Positions 1 through 10,019 of a stretch of 64,000 nucleotides of DNA are shown here, in pieces. The position numbers and the translations under genes were made by a program. Source of the stretch: Plumapathes pennacea (Eukaryota; Cnidaria; Anthozoa; Antipatharia; Myriopathidae); NCBI GenBank assembly GCA_964036295.1, contig OZ038472.1, positions 12,520,068-12,584,067 on the forward strand. Reading direction: 5' to 3'. Under the pieces are notes generated by a model, which did no database searches, had not been told where the DNA came from, and saw only the letters and a program-made list of their open reading frames with translations. Positions within the stretch are counted from its first letter, which is position 1. Each line of letters opens with the position of its first letter.

Positions 1-546
1 CAGGATTAACGCCGGAAATTCTTTCTCTCGACCTCTCTGCCAATTAACTGGAAGGTTTCGTTCGAAGATGGATTGAAAAACCTTTGTTCCAGCTTAAAAT
101 ATATCAAGGAAGTCGCTGTTGACGAAACCTTCACATTTTCATGCTTACAAATGACAAGAAGGTTTAGACCTAATCTTGCAGGATTGGCCTAGTACTGTTG
201 CTTTTAAAAACCGGGCCCTGGCCCTCAGGGACCAGGGTAGCCAATACACAACACTGGCACGAAATACGTCGTACTTTGAACTACGTACATCAATCGGTTA
301 TGAGCTGCATAGAACGGCTGATATTGCCTACATGCATTACTTACCTTTTTTGCTGTTACCAAACAATCGAGAGCCGTGTACAAGTATGTTACTCGCGTCT
401 GAACTTATTTTCTTTTTTCACTGTTGCGGGGCTCAGGTGGATCTGCTCTTTCGGAGTGAAAACGAAACGCGTTCAGGCTTGCACGCTATTGGTATAAATT
501 CTAAAAGGTTGACACAAAAATGGTACACCATTGTCACTGATGTTTG
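1..546. other. Unit start, no gene recognised
   Basis: This stretch is conserved in all three units (29176-29721 and 58233-58778). A stop-free frame of about 123 codons runs through it in each copy, but it starts at a non-ATG codon, matches no family I know and changes amino acids between copies as freely as the flanks. I see no promoter or RNA gene. Confidence 0.5.
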
Positions 547-666
547 AACGTGAGGCTGGTGTGGATCTGGGTCACTCGCCAAAGAATGTTGTCTGACGTT
601 TTGTGTGTTGGATGAGCACATTCCTAACGCCGTTCGACACTTGTTTGTACACACCAACCTCACGTT
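547..666. mobile_element. 120 bp MITE with ~17 bp inverted termini
   Basis: Begins AACGTGAGG and ends with the complement CCTCACGTT. The termini are inverted over about 17 bp (GTGAGG[C/T]TGGTGTG). No transposase is present. This is the unit A copy nearest the window start. Confidence 0.7.
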
Positions 667-944
667 TATCCACTATTATACGTTTAATTACTCTGCCATG
701 CCGACACAGGGGCAAAACTGTAGCTCTCCGAGGGGCTAGACGCATTCCATTGTACGTATATATGAGTTATAAGACCTGGTTCAAACTTCACCAGCGTCGA
801 CTACAATGTAAATTAACTGAAACAATAGATTATGCTCATTGCTCGTGGCCAAGTCGACGAGCTTAGGACTGCAAGTGAATGATATTTTTTTTCTGGATGT
901 GTATGTGGTATATCTTGAAAAATGTACCAGTTGGAGTGATATAA
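667..944. other. Spacer between MITE and satellite array, no gene
   Basis: AT-rich spacer conserved at 29842-30126 and 58899-59178. No coding signal or motif is recognised. Confidence 0.4.
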
Positions 945-1880
945 ATTGCCCAGCAACTAGTTGGACTAGACGAAAGTGTGAAGAATATCGATACATTAGC
1001 ATATTATAGGTAATGGCATAAGAAAATGAAAATGTTACTATTTAAGGTTCCTGTGCTTGTTCATATTCCTCTTGTAAAAACCAACTTTAAGTGTGCCAGG
1101 TTAAATATTTTGTAAAGAGACAGCTTTCCAAAACATCACACACTGAAAAAACTTTCTGAATGACCCAAGCGTTACAAATAAGGCACCAAGCCAGAGAAAG
1201 GTGTTCCAATATTGTTCCTGAACTAGTTGGACAAGATGCCGGAAAGTGTAAGAATGTCGAGTTATGCATTAGCATAAGGAAATGGAAATTGTTTTTATTT
1301 TCCTATAATCCTGCATAAAGTTCCTGTGCTATGCGCATGTTTACAGCGAAAACCAGGCTTAACTGTGACAGAAAAGGTTTTATTTATAGAGATAGCTGTC
1401 CCAAACATCACACACTGAAGTAAAACTTGCTGAATAACCCAAGTGTTTAGCGACTGTTGAACAGCACTACAAATATGGCACCAAACCAGAGAAAGGTTTT
1501 CAATTTCAATACTGCTCGTGTAAGAACTTCCATACATAAGCATATAAGCTTTAACAAAAAATAGATGAAACCTTTTCCATTTTCTTATGCTTCAGCATAC
1601 TGAAAGTTCTTGTGCTTCCACTTCCGTCGCGTTAGTTTTCAATACTGAGCGCATTTAATTCTTTTGTGCCTTCTGCTTACGTCGCTATAGTGAAGGCCAA
1701 AATCAATGATGACTAAAATTTCGGCTTTAGGGAGATAGTTCTCCAAAACCATCGCCAATCAAGTAACTTGCTGAAAGAGACCAATTAAAGTAACTGTGGG
1801 CCATTGCATCGTTAGAAATACATGGCCAAGGCAAAGAAAGGCGTTTAAATTGCCTAGCAACTAGTAGGCACTGAAATACC
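945..1880 (-). repeat. Satellite-like tandem array (~290 bp monomers)
   Basis: The landmark GCAACTAGTTGGACTAGA and its variants recur near 950, 1215, 1500 and 1855. Monomers share a block reading 'catcacacactgaagtaacttgctgaataaccc' in diverged forms. Short open frames across it are chance products of the repeat. Confidence 0.7.
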
Positions 1881-2201
1881 AATAAGAGAGCTGTGAATTG
1901 CTTCTACCCAAGTTTTATTTTTGCGTAAGTTAATGATATTGGTGCCAATGAACTGTTCCCAGTGCATGCTGGTCTTTTTCTATTTATTTGCCTGGATCGG
2001 TGAGGAGGCGGGAAACACAAACGTGATATTACTGTGGTTATGCTGAATGGTGCAAAAAATTGTCTGACTCGTATTGTGGGGCACATTATTTATAAAGAAC
2101 ACAATCATTTTGGCACTCGATATATCCATATTAACCTCAAGTTGAAAACAATGGTGTACAATTTTGTGTCGATCTTTCTTTTTCGGAATAACCAATAGGA
2201 C

Positions 2202-2329
2202 GCCAGGTTGACCTCATAAATATAACGCCCTGATTACTCTCTTTACCATTTCTGGACCGACCGCGAAGCTGCATATCCTGCACCCGAGAAGACTTCAATC
2301 AAAAAGAAACCAAACGAAGAAACTAAACG
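2202..2329 (+). promoter_or_regulatory. Promoter plus non-coding leader exon, upstream of the CBM14 exon
   Basis: A CCAAT box at 2202-2206 is followed by a TATA-like CATAAATATA at 2215-2224. A leader exon then starts near 2240 and ends at 2329 before a GTGAGA splice donor. The same block stands upstream of most defensin-like genes here. The next plus-strand coding exon is the CBM14 exon at 3524. The exon that would carry a start codon between the two was not found. Confidence 0.55.
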
Positions 2330-2436
2330 GTGAGAACTGAATTTATTTTTTTAATCTATGGCTATCGCAATTTCGAGAGTCGCTTTGTTTGACTTAAAAC
2401 TGATATGGTTTATCCCCCAGCTTCTCTTTGTAAATT

Positions 2437-2960
2437 AACTGGTTCGCATATTAAATTCTCTGTCCTCCGCAGAGGCCTCATGGGGGAGGGGGAGAGGAAA
2501 GAGGAACAGTCGGCGTGCGGGGGATGGCGGGCGCTTGATTAATCTCTCCCCTTGGTTCCCGCGTGCTTTTCATTCCCCACGCAAAATTAACCAAAAATCG
2601 AAGACAGAAACCTGTGCAGAGAAGAGTCTTCTGTGTCCAGCCTCTAAATGAGTGAGAACCTCAAATTGGTCCTATCTATCTTAATAAAGGTGGCATCTTC
2701 AAAAGAGTTTTTTAGCGGTGCGTGTGGTTATAGTTTTGACAGACTTATTTATCGTTCGGAAAAACTGGAAAGCTGGGTAAAAAACCGACAACAAGTGAGC
2801 CTTGGGTCTTGGAAACGGTGCAGAATATAACGTGTGTCAGATTGTACACCCCAGGGAGATTAAAGTGTATGAGTTTCATTTTTACTGTTTTACAGTAAAC
2901 AAAAGGCCGAAAGGCGGCATTGTCTTTATCACATTAAGTATAGGACAACTGAATCATTGG
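2437..2960 (+). repeat. Dispersed GC-rich block, copy 1
   Basis: Starts at a sequence like AAATTAACTGGTTCGCATA. It has a purine-rich stretch, a 'gcttgattaatctctcccc' core and a conserved tail containing 'ccccagggagattaaagtg'. Other copies are at 4262-4790, 8215-8760, 31617-32190, 60668-61210 and 62460-63010. It looks like a duplicated non-coding module. No reading frame is shared between copies. Confidence 0.6.
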
Positions 2961-3190
2961 GAACACCAGCTTGATGATGCAACTGATGTTTATAGGATTT
3001 TGCGAGGTTGCTGAGCGGGACGGACGCTTCATTTTTTCTCCGCTACCATCTCGACTTTTCAACCCTTTTCTATCCCTTGGTTCGCTCATCTTTATTTCAA
3101 GGGACATTAGCAGCCGTGTTATGTAAGACTATACAAAGAGAGGCGACCATATGGTATTTTTGATGTTTTGACGAGCCACGGAAATTCAAA

Positions 3191-3478
3191 ATGGCCTCTG
3201 GTACAAGATCTAGAGCAAGTTCAGCAGCAGACCTCGATGTCAAGGAGCTCCTGAAACAAGAACTACAGGACTATTTGTCTTCACGTAAATTCAAAGATGT
3301 TCTTATAGAGGCGCTGAGAGATTCTCTGAAAGATGCTATTAGCGAAGCAGTCAATGTCAGTTGTAGTCAAACCTCTGCGTGATGAAATCAGCCAGCTCAA
3401 GAAGGAACTTGCCGAAGTCCGAGAAAAAGCAAACGACAAAAGTCATTTAAGGCCGAGCGGCACACTTCCACCCAAAAT
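3191..3478 (+). pseudogene. Coiled-coil ORF fragment, frameshifted (retroelement ORF1-like)
   Basis: A start codon at 3191 opens a charged alpha-helical frame. It begins with a Ser/Ala-rich leader and continues into heptad-like Leu/Lys/Glu sequence. An extra four bases near 3357-3360, relative to the copy at 61415, break the frame after about 57 codons. The layout (short low-complexity N-terminus, then a coiled coil) resembles the start of ORF1-type proteins of cnidarian non-LTR retrotransposons as I remember them, but no RNA-binding domain or reverse transcriptase follows. It is probably a truncated insertion and not part of the CBM14 gene. Confidence 0.4.
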
Positions 3479-3523
3479 TATGTCGCAGTATTTCATTCTG
3501 TATCTGATTGTTTATCATTTCAG

Positions 3524-3720
3524 CCAACTTCTGCGTAGGTAAACTGGGTGGTGTGTACGCTGACCCGAATGACTGCACCGGGTTCATCAGTTGCGCCAAC
3601 GATCAAACATACTTTATGCGCTGTCCCAGCGGTCTCCTCTTCAACCCCCCACATCTGGTCTGTGATTGGCCGCGGAATGTAGACTGTGATAGTGGCAGCG
3701 GCGTCGTTCCACAGTTGTAA
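3524..3720 (+). CDS. CBM14 (peritrophin-A) chitin-binding exon, terminal coding exon
   Basis: The exon follows a pyrimidine-rich acceptor (tttatcatttcag) and runs 64 codons to TAA. Six cysteines are spaced C-x13-C-x5-C-x9-C-x12-C-x7-C with aromatic residues between them, the standard CBM14 pattern. Such domains bind chitin in extracellular matrix proteins, and single-domain forms such as tachycitin are antimicrobial. A GTAAGT donor at 3723 lies just after the stop, and an acceptor at 4085 suggests an intron in the 3' UTR. AATAAA at 4151 is a likely polyadenylation signal. The signal-peptide exon was not found, so the protein is incomplete here. The leader exon at 2202-2329 is the best candidate promoter. 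The domain is certain; the gene structure is inferred. Confidence 0.75.
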
Positions 3721-4261
3721 CTGTAAGTTCTGAGCAGGCGACACCGCAGATATACGTTCTAGACGTCACTTCCGTTAGTCAGCGTTCGTCTTGACGTCAC
3801 TTCCGTTAATCTGCGTTCGTCGTCATTAGCTAGTTTAACTCGGTCTGGCTCGAGTTAAAATTTCACCCCGTGTGCAAGGCTCGTTCTTTTTTTGTGTGCA
3901 CAACTATACATCATAGAAAAGTGCATCGGACTAACTTATAGTTGAGTATCGAGTCCAAGACCCGACTAAGAAAGATCCGTCAATTTTCGTGTCGGTACAG
4001 GCAGAATTGTCGCACTCCGTAATTGGCTTGACAAGTTCTCGATTTTATTTTAATTGTTTGTGATTGGTCGTTCTCTCCTTTGCAGGATTACATGCACTGG
4101 CACCATGAAGACCAGCTTTAATTTCATATTATGACCGCTGCTTTGACCGAAATAAAATTATATAAGCCAATATAGCAATAGCAAGCCTTGGTTGTGTAAT
4201 AAATAAAAAGTTCTCTAAATGACCGTTTGGTTCCCTCGTACACGGTTCTTTGTTATCCTCG
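3721..4261 (+). other. 3' UTR and downstream region of the CBM14 gene
   Basis: Contains the inferred 3' UTR intron (3723-4085), a short final exon and AATAAA at 4151-4156, with a second AATAAA cluster near 4199. A short direct duplication of a sequence containing 'gacgtcacttccgtta' lies at about 3763-3810; unit C has it once. Confidence 0.5.
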
Positions 4262-4790
4262 TCAGTAAAGCATAAATTAACTGGTTATCACATTATAGAG
4301 GAGGGGGGAGGGAAGAGGACACGTGGGCGCGCGGGGGACGACGGGAGCTTGATTAATCTCTCCCCAAGTCTCTGCGCGCTTTTCATTCCCCACGCAAAAT
4401 CAACCAGAAAACGAACAAAGAAACGTATGCAGGGAAGAGACTTTTGTGTCCAGCCTTTAAAGAGCGAGAACCTCAAATTTGTCCTATACATCTTAGGGCG
4501 ACGTATCTTGAAGAGTTAAATTTTAGCGGTGCGTGTGAACTTATTAAAGCAGACATTTACGATTTGACAGACTTATTCATCTTTCAGAAAATCTGGGTAA
4601 AAAGCCGACAACAAATTCTTGGGTCTGGGAAACGGTGCAGAATATAATATGTGTCAGATTATACACCCCAGGGAGATTAAAGTGCATGAGTTTCATTTTT
4701 ACTGTTTCAATAGTTGTAACTCTATAAAAGGCCGTAAGACGGCATTGTCTTTGTCACATTAAGCACAGGACAAAAAATTACTGGGAACAC
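4262..4790 (+). repeat. Dispersed GC-rich block, copy 2
   Basis: Left partner of the inferred recombination that produced unit C. It carries 'cttgaagagttaaat' and 'gaacttattaaag', which also occur in the hybrid copy at 62460. No gene. Confidence 0.6.
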
Positions 4791-5048
4791 CCGCTTGATG
4801 ATGCAACTGATGTTTATTGTACTTCACATTCAATCAAATCCTTTTTCGATTTGTGTCTCTATACGTCGAGGCATCTGGTTTCATTCATGTCCCTTCCTCA
4901 ATTTCAACCTGAAAAGTGGAAAGAGTAGAAATGTTTTTCTCACTAGTAATAATAATTGTGAATATTCTTTTTTGATGCATTTAACCTCCATTTGACACTG
5001 TAGATGTCCAGGTTCATTTGTGTGTCTGTAATTAACTGTATAAAGAGG
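4791..5048 (-). other. 3' flank of the broken gene at 5.6 kb
   Basis: Matches 37600-37880 in unit B and, inverted, 19000-19250 and 48150-48400. It is the conserved ~0.7 kb tail that follows each lineage G gene. The candidate third-exon acceptor at about 5390 lies beyond the MITE. Confidence 0.5.
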
Positions 5049-5360
5049 TTATTACACGGGAAGGAGTGCAATACGGCGGAGTATTTTTACGAGTCGGTTT
5101 TATTTTTTCGAGCCTGCTTCAGGTGAGAAAAAATAAAACTGACGAGTAAAAATACAGCCATATTGCACGACTTTTCGTGTAATAAATTGTTTATTACACG
5201 ACAAACGAAGCAGGGCAAACATTTGTAAACTTTGCTTGCGAAAAATGATCACGTAAGCTAATAAACCAGTTGATCTGGTTCCTGACGAGTGCAATACGCT
5301 CCCATCTTTGCACTCGTTTTGGCCCATATTTGCACTCGAAAATGTGAAGTCGTGTAATAA
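5049..5360. mobile_element. MITE with TTATTACACG inverted termini
   Basis: Terminal inverted repeat TTATTACACG/CGTGTAATAA, with a nested ~35 bp hairpin at about 5071-5160. The unit B homologue (near 37870) lacks it, so this is an insertion in the downstream intron of the broken gene. Confidence 0.7.
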
Positions 5361-5427
5361 AGTTAAGTATTCTTGAGCCATCAAATGAGACTTATAAAAG
5401 AAGAAGAAGACTTTTAATTAAGCAACA

Positions 5428-5644
5428 TTACCAGCAAATTGGACTGTCACTTTTGCAACACAGGGGAAGGTCATCCCTGCAGTATTTGGGGTAGGATCCA
5501 ATCAGGTCATCACCCTTGCGACCTGCAGCACCCAGGAGACCTGCAGCACCCACCAGCCTGATTACATGTTGTATCAAACCTACATATTACGGCAGGAGTC
5601 TCTACAAAAACCAGCAGCAGGCAGATGAAAATCCTTGTATTCAT
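5428..5644 (-). pseudogene. Broken defensin-like peptide gene (lineage G, unit A)
   Basis: A signal-peptide start matching the family lies at 5644 on the minus strand (Met-Asn-Thr-Arg-Ile-Phe, then a Leu/Val core). The usual ~96 bp intron is reduced or missing, so signal and cysteine parts run together. An 18 bp internal duplication lies in the cysteine region. A frameshift then separates the first cysteines from the distal C...CC part, and an early stop (TGA) falls in the original frame. The distal part in the other frame still resembles the gene at 38.2 kb. No copy of the shared promoter is found upstream, and a MITE sits in the downstream intron. No intact copy of this exact sequence exists in the window. 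Confidence 0.7.
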
Positions 5645-6280
5645 TTTGAAGAACTATTAAATAATATGAAAAAATAAATTTATCAGTCAAACAATTGATA
5701 TTAAGTCTACTTGTAAAATTGTTTAATGTATAATGTCACTTTTTGATTCAAAACTACACTGTTACTACTAAGAAATCACAGGAAAATTCTTCACCAATGG
5801 AGGGAGAGCAGTAGGGGAAACTCAAATCTCACTTAGGAATAACTCCTGTTAAAACAGGCTATATATAGAGTACCATGCTAAAAATCATTTAAACATAAAT
5901 AACATATATAGAACAATAACTAATAAATGTGGTCAGTCCCACGAAACAGTCTAACAAAATAACAAAACAGTACATACACTGAAATCCCCGTGAATATAAT
6001 CTAGTGTATATGTGACTTCTTTTAAACGGCCTTTTATGTGGATTTTTTATTGCACGCGCTTGGAATGCATGCTGGGAATAACCAACGCCTGATAGCGATG
6101 TTTTCAACCCTTTCAACCTTTCTGTTTTCATTCTCTCACAAGAAAGATAAATCATATTTTGCTCTGATTGAACTAAAATGTTCTTCAAATTCCTATTGCG
6201 AGCAAAATAATGAGAGAAATGATTAAACACCGCATTCCCCAAGTTGTCAACCTATATCCCCTGAAAGTAAAAATGAGATG
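5645..6280 (-). other. 5' flank of the broken gene, lacking the leader exon
   Basis: Matches the proximal intron-1 sequence upstream of other lineage G genes (10030-10700, 33170-33850, 50330-51000). Homology ends near 6280, before the point where the promoter/leader exon would lie, so the promoter appears lost. Confidence 0.5.
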
Positions 6281-8025
6281 ACGTACGTATAGTAACGTAC
6301 TCTGTCAAAACGGGCCTAGAACAGGGTCCTATAGGGTAAGGACAAAACGGAGAGCGGATAAAATCCAAGGTATTAGGACCGGGACTACCACAGAGAATGT
6401 CTGCCGCAACACAGTTTCAAATCTTCCGCATTTCTTTGAGGTAAGACCGCAAAATTTGTTGGGGCGATGTCTGTTAAATGAAGACGGCTGTTTGATTTGT
6501 AATAAAGGAAGAACAGCAGACGCGTCTGCTACTGAAAGAAATTACTTTCGTTATGCATGGACGGTAATTGCTGTCCATCTGCAACTTATCTCCAAAACGT
6601 GTTGACCATTGACGCTCCCTGACCACCGTCATATTATATAAGTTAAATATTTTGAATTCTACAATTCCTCTAGTATATACCACACAAGTGAATAGCCATT
6701 TTCGCGCATTCTAACTGGCTCCTCGATACTATTCACCTCCAGGGGGCGTACGGTGTATCAGTCTAACGGGCCAACCCGATTTTTGTCCGTTTTTATCAAA
6801 AATAGAATAAATATTTAGGAACTGGCTATTAAACTTGTGTAATATGTTCTAAAACAAGCAGCTCGGTAAACATTTACTTCCGTTTCGGCGAATAGTTGTT
6901 ACTTATTTCAGAAAAAAAAAGGTTTAGTTGTGACGTCATAACTTTCCACTGTTCTCTTCTCTGATTTGTCAGTAATTCCCGTTGTCTGTATTCTTATTGG
7001 TCGCTGATAACGTCATAAAAATGCTAAAAACTTTACAGTGAAACATTTTACGTTTTGTTTTAAAAAATAAGACACCCGTTTTCAAGCGTGGACGGGACGT
7101 TTGCCGGAAAACGCATCGGGAAAAAAAAAAAAAAAAAAAAAAAAAACATTTTCAAAAGAAAACGTATTAGTGTGACCATAGCCGTAACTGTAACTGGTGT
7201 ATAATAAAGTTCTTTCTCGTTTTGGATTGGTCCGTTGACTCATTCTGTCAAGCGTCGTGGCAAGAAAACGTGCAACAAGAAACCTCTGACTTGTCACAGT
7301 CTGTCTGATTTACAAACATGAAGGCCGTTTTCAGTCATCATGATCCATCAAACAATATCAGGTTGTGACTACTCTTTGATAAATTACATACAATGATAAT
7401 GACCATAAATGTAAAAAAATTAATAAGAGGAAACAAATCTGAATAACAAAACAAATGGCTTACCTCTGGAACGTCGGCCCGTGTTTCGAGAGAAAACTGC
7501 AGAGAAATATGAAACAGTTGTTAGCGTTAGTACAACGTACAAAGTAATTTTAACGAACAGGATCAAAGTAGCTGTATTTATTACAAGAGTGCAATCTATT
7601 AATAATAGCATTAAATAATTAAGAAGACGCAAAACGTTTTTTCCAAGCCATAACAGCACTGTCACCCTAAAATTAAGCGCGCGGGGACGGCTAAACAATT
7701 AGACTCCCGGTAGATCAGCTAAGTATTGCTACGCGCTATAAACAATTACCCGTAAACCTATCAACCGTATAGGGTTACCTAACTCTGAAACTGGTACTTG
7801 TACCTTCTGGCCAATCCGCCAAGGCAACGACATCTGGTTTAACGCTACCAGTAATTTTTCACCTGTACTTTTGCGGCGGGTATCAGCAAATACTGTAATG
7901 AAACGTTAAATTACGTAAACGAACTCTCCGGGCTAAATTTGTCTTGACTTTAGAACTTTGTTTCCCTAGCTGTTACAAACAAACCCTGCATGAGCCCATG
8001 AATGTAAAAGAAAAACCTTTACGGT
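6281..8025. other. Unit A private segment without a recognised gene
   Basis: Not found in units B or C. Contains a ~27 bp poly-A tract at 7120-7146. A 33 bp stretch at 7464-7496 (minus strand) has a strong acceptor (ttctctgcag) and donor (gtaagc) and stays open as 11 codons, so it could be a micro-exon of an unidentified gene. No longer coding region is seen. Confidence 0.35.
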
Positions 8026-8102
8026 AGTTTCTAGTATCTCGTTTGTGTTCAGTAAGTCTTGTGTTCAAGTTTCTGTCAGTTTCGCTGTGCAGTCAGTACC
8101 TT
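8026..8102 (-). mobile_element. Penelope-like element relic (GIY-YIG fragment)
   Basis: About 75 bp reads, on the minus strand, as a diverged copy of the GIY-YIG endonuclease segment of the element at 20290-20370. It keeps Asn-Thr-Arg-Leu-Thr-Glu-His-Lys-Arg. It is too short to be functional. Confidence 0.6.
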
Positions 8103-8214
8103 GTGTTGCACACTGATATCTGTGAGTCGTGAGATTTGCTGTGAAGTAGCCAGACCTGGGCGTTAAACATACTAGTGAATTACTTTGAAAAACCTGAAAA
8201 AACAAGAGAGGCTA

Positions 8215-8760
8215 GAGGCGAAGGAGAGGGGAGGGGGAGGGGGGAAGAGGACACGTGGGCGAGCGGGGGACGACGGGAGCTTGATTAATCTCTCCCCAAG
8301 TCTCTGCGCGCTTTTCATTCCCCACGCAAAATCAACCAGAAAACGAACAAAGAAACGTATGCAGAGAAGAGCCTTTTGTGTCCAGCCTTTAAAGAGCGAG
8401 AACCTCAAATTTGTCCTATTTATCTTAGTTAAGGCGACGTATCTTTACAAGAGTTAAATTTTAGCGGTGCGTTTGAACTTAAGCAGACATTTACGATTTG
8501 ACAGACTTATTCATCTTTCAGAAAATCTGGGTAAAAAGCCGACAACAAATTCTTGGGTCTGGGAAACGGTGCAGAATATAATATGTGTCAGATTATACAC
8601 CCCAGGGAGATTAAAGTGCATGAGTTTCATTTTTACTGTTTCAATAGTTGTAACTCTAAAAGGCCGTAAGACGGCATTGTCTTTGTCACATTAAGTATAG
8701 GACAAATGAAACATTGGGAACACCCGCTTGATGATGCAATTGATGTTTATTTTACTTTCC
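8215..8760 (+). repeat. Dispersed GC-rich block, copy 3
   Basis: Right partner of the inferred unit C recombination. Its distal part ('gtataggacaaatgaaacattgggaacacc') equals the distal part of the block at 62460-63010. Confidence 0.6.
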
Positions 8761-9755
8761 CATTACATAACTGCGGCCACAGTTTAAAGTTTATAACCCT
8801 TAAATTTCTATCCACTTCTTCAATCAAATCGTTTTGATTTGTGTCCATGCGTCACGGTTTGTACCATATTCCTTGTTTCTGTGAGGGAGGTGGCACCCAT
8901 ACTGCCGGTTTGAGAACTGAAGAGTAAAATGTCAGTAGCTGAAAAGGTTTAACACTGGTAATAATAGTATATGTGAATGTTCTTTTTTGATGCATTTAAC
9001 CCCCATTTAACACTGTTGATGTTCAGGTTTATTTGTGTGCCTTTAATTAATTGTATTAGCCGAGCCATAAATACAACTAAAAGAAGAAGAAGAGTTTCAA
9101 TTTAACAAATTGACGTTAATTTTTTATGTTTGTCTTCTTACTGGTGATGCTTTAATCCACAACCTTTTTGACAATGTTACGACGCGTTTCATCATCATTA
9201 AGAGGACAGACACATAAAACTGACGACAATCTGTTTTTTAAAATAACTCAAGCAATGAAGCGGGTAAAACACGCAAGAAAACTAGATTTTGTTCGATTTG
9301 ACCAAAATATTGTAAACAGCTTTTTCTCGCTTTCTTATTGGTTGAGTTTAAGATTCAAGACATTTCATTGGCCAAAAAGCGACAGCTTGATGTGAGCATT
9401 TGCGCACGCAAACTATATTTCTGTCAAAGAAGTTGGAAAGAAAGGAAACTAGACGTTTTTCAGCTGCGGTTTCCTCGACAATTTCAAGACAAAGCCCAAG
9501 GAGTTTTGCCCTGGGCACTTCTGGTTATCTACTTGAATTGCCAAAGGTCGCCTGTTAGCAGGAATTGAGGTAAAATTAAAGTTGAATCCACCTTCTCCGT
9601 CTAAATCACTGTCGTCAACGCTCAATCTTATTGATGATGAAAAGTAGACAATCAGAAAAGCGGGAAATGACATGTTATTGTAAAATAAGCATTCTCAAAA
9701 AAGAAAAAGAATTAAGTCATTGTGTATTTGAAAAAAGAAGAGAAATCGACCTTAC
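8761..9755 (-). other. 3' flank of the 10.0 kb gene
   Basis: Holds the conserved tail of lineage G genes plus about 440 bp (9090-9530) absent from unit C. The inserted part includes a decayed hairpin element near 9130-9230, related to the intact one at 32524. A third-exon acceptor is possible near 9075 or near 9560; I cannot choose between them. Confidence 0.4.
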
Positions 9756-10019
9756 CGCAGCACGTGGGAATTTGGGGATCCTTGCATAAAGAGGGGCCTG
9801 AGTCTCCAATCTGACCATTCGGGCAGGGTACTAAAGCAGAGCAGTACCCACCTTTTTTTACACATTTTTTATCTGTTGGCGGCGGAGAGAAGATAATATT
9901 GTCAACATATTGTCAACTTATAATTACCGCCAATATTTTCGTATATACAAAGTACCTTTTTGCGCGGCAATAGTCCCCACAAAAACCAGAAACAGGCAGA
10001 TGAAAATCCTTGCATTCAT
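9756..10019 (-). CDS. Secreted beta-defensin-like cysteine-rich peptide (lineage G, cationic)
   Basis: Exon 1 (10019-9956) encodes a 21-residue signal peptide: Met-Asn-Ala-Arg, a Phe/Leu/Val core, then Ala-Ala-Gln. A phase-1 intron of 83 bp (GT..AG) leads to exon 2 (9872-9756) with six cysteines, C-x6-C-x5-C-x12-C-x7-CC, close to the beta-defensin pattern. Six Lys against three Asp make the mature part net positive. The donor GTAAGG after exon 2 shows that a short third exon follows, but its position is unresolved. The 5' UTR acceptor at 10029-10030 joins the leader exon at 11209. Secretion and a possible antimicrobial or toxin-like role are inferred from family features; cysteine spacing cannot separate the two. 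The copy at 63592-63855 differs by one Ser/Pro change. Confidence 0.78.

Noticed and set aside
176..547. 123-codon frame conserved in all three units
   Set aside because: It begins at a non-ATG codon and differs between copies with no sign of protein constraint.
3191..3720. A single gene joining the coiled-coil frame to the CBM14 exon
   Set aside because: The coiled-coil part has no signal peptide, is frameshifted in unit A and looks retroelement-derived, while CBM14 domains are extracellular.
6400..6460. 26 bp exon-like stretch before 'gtaaga' near 6441
   Set aside because: Weak acceptor, no partner exons and no conservation.
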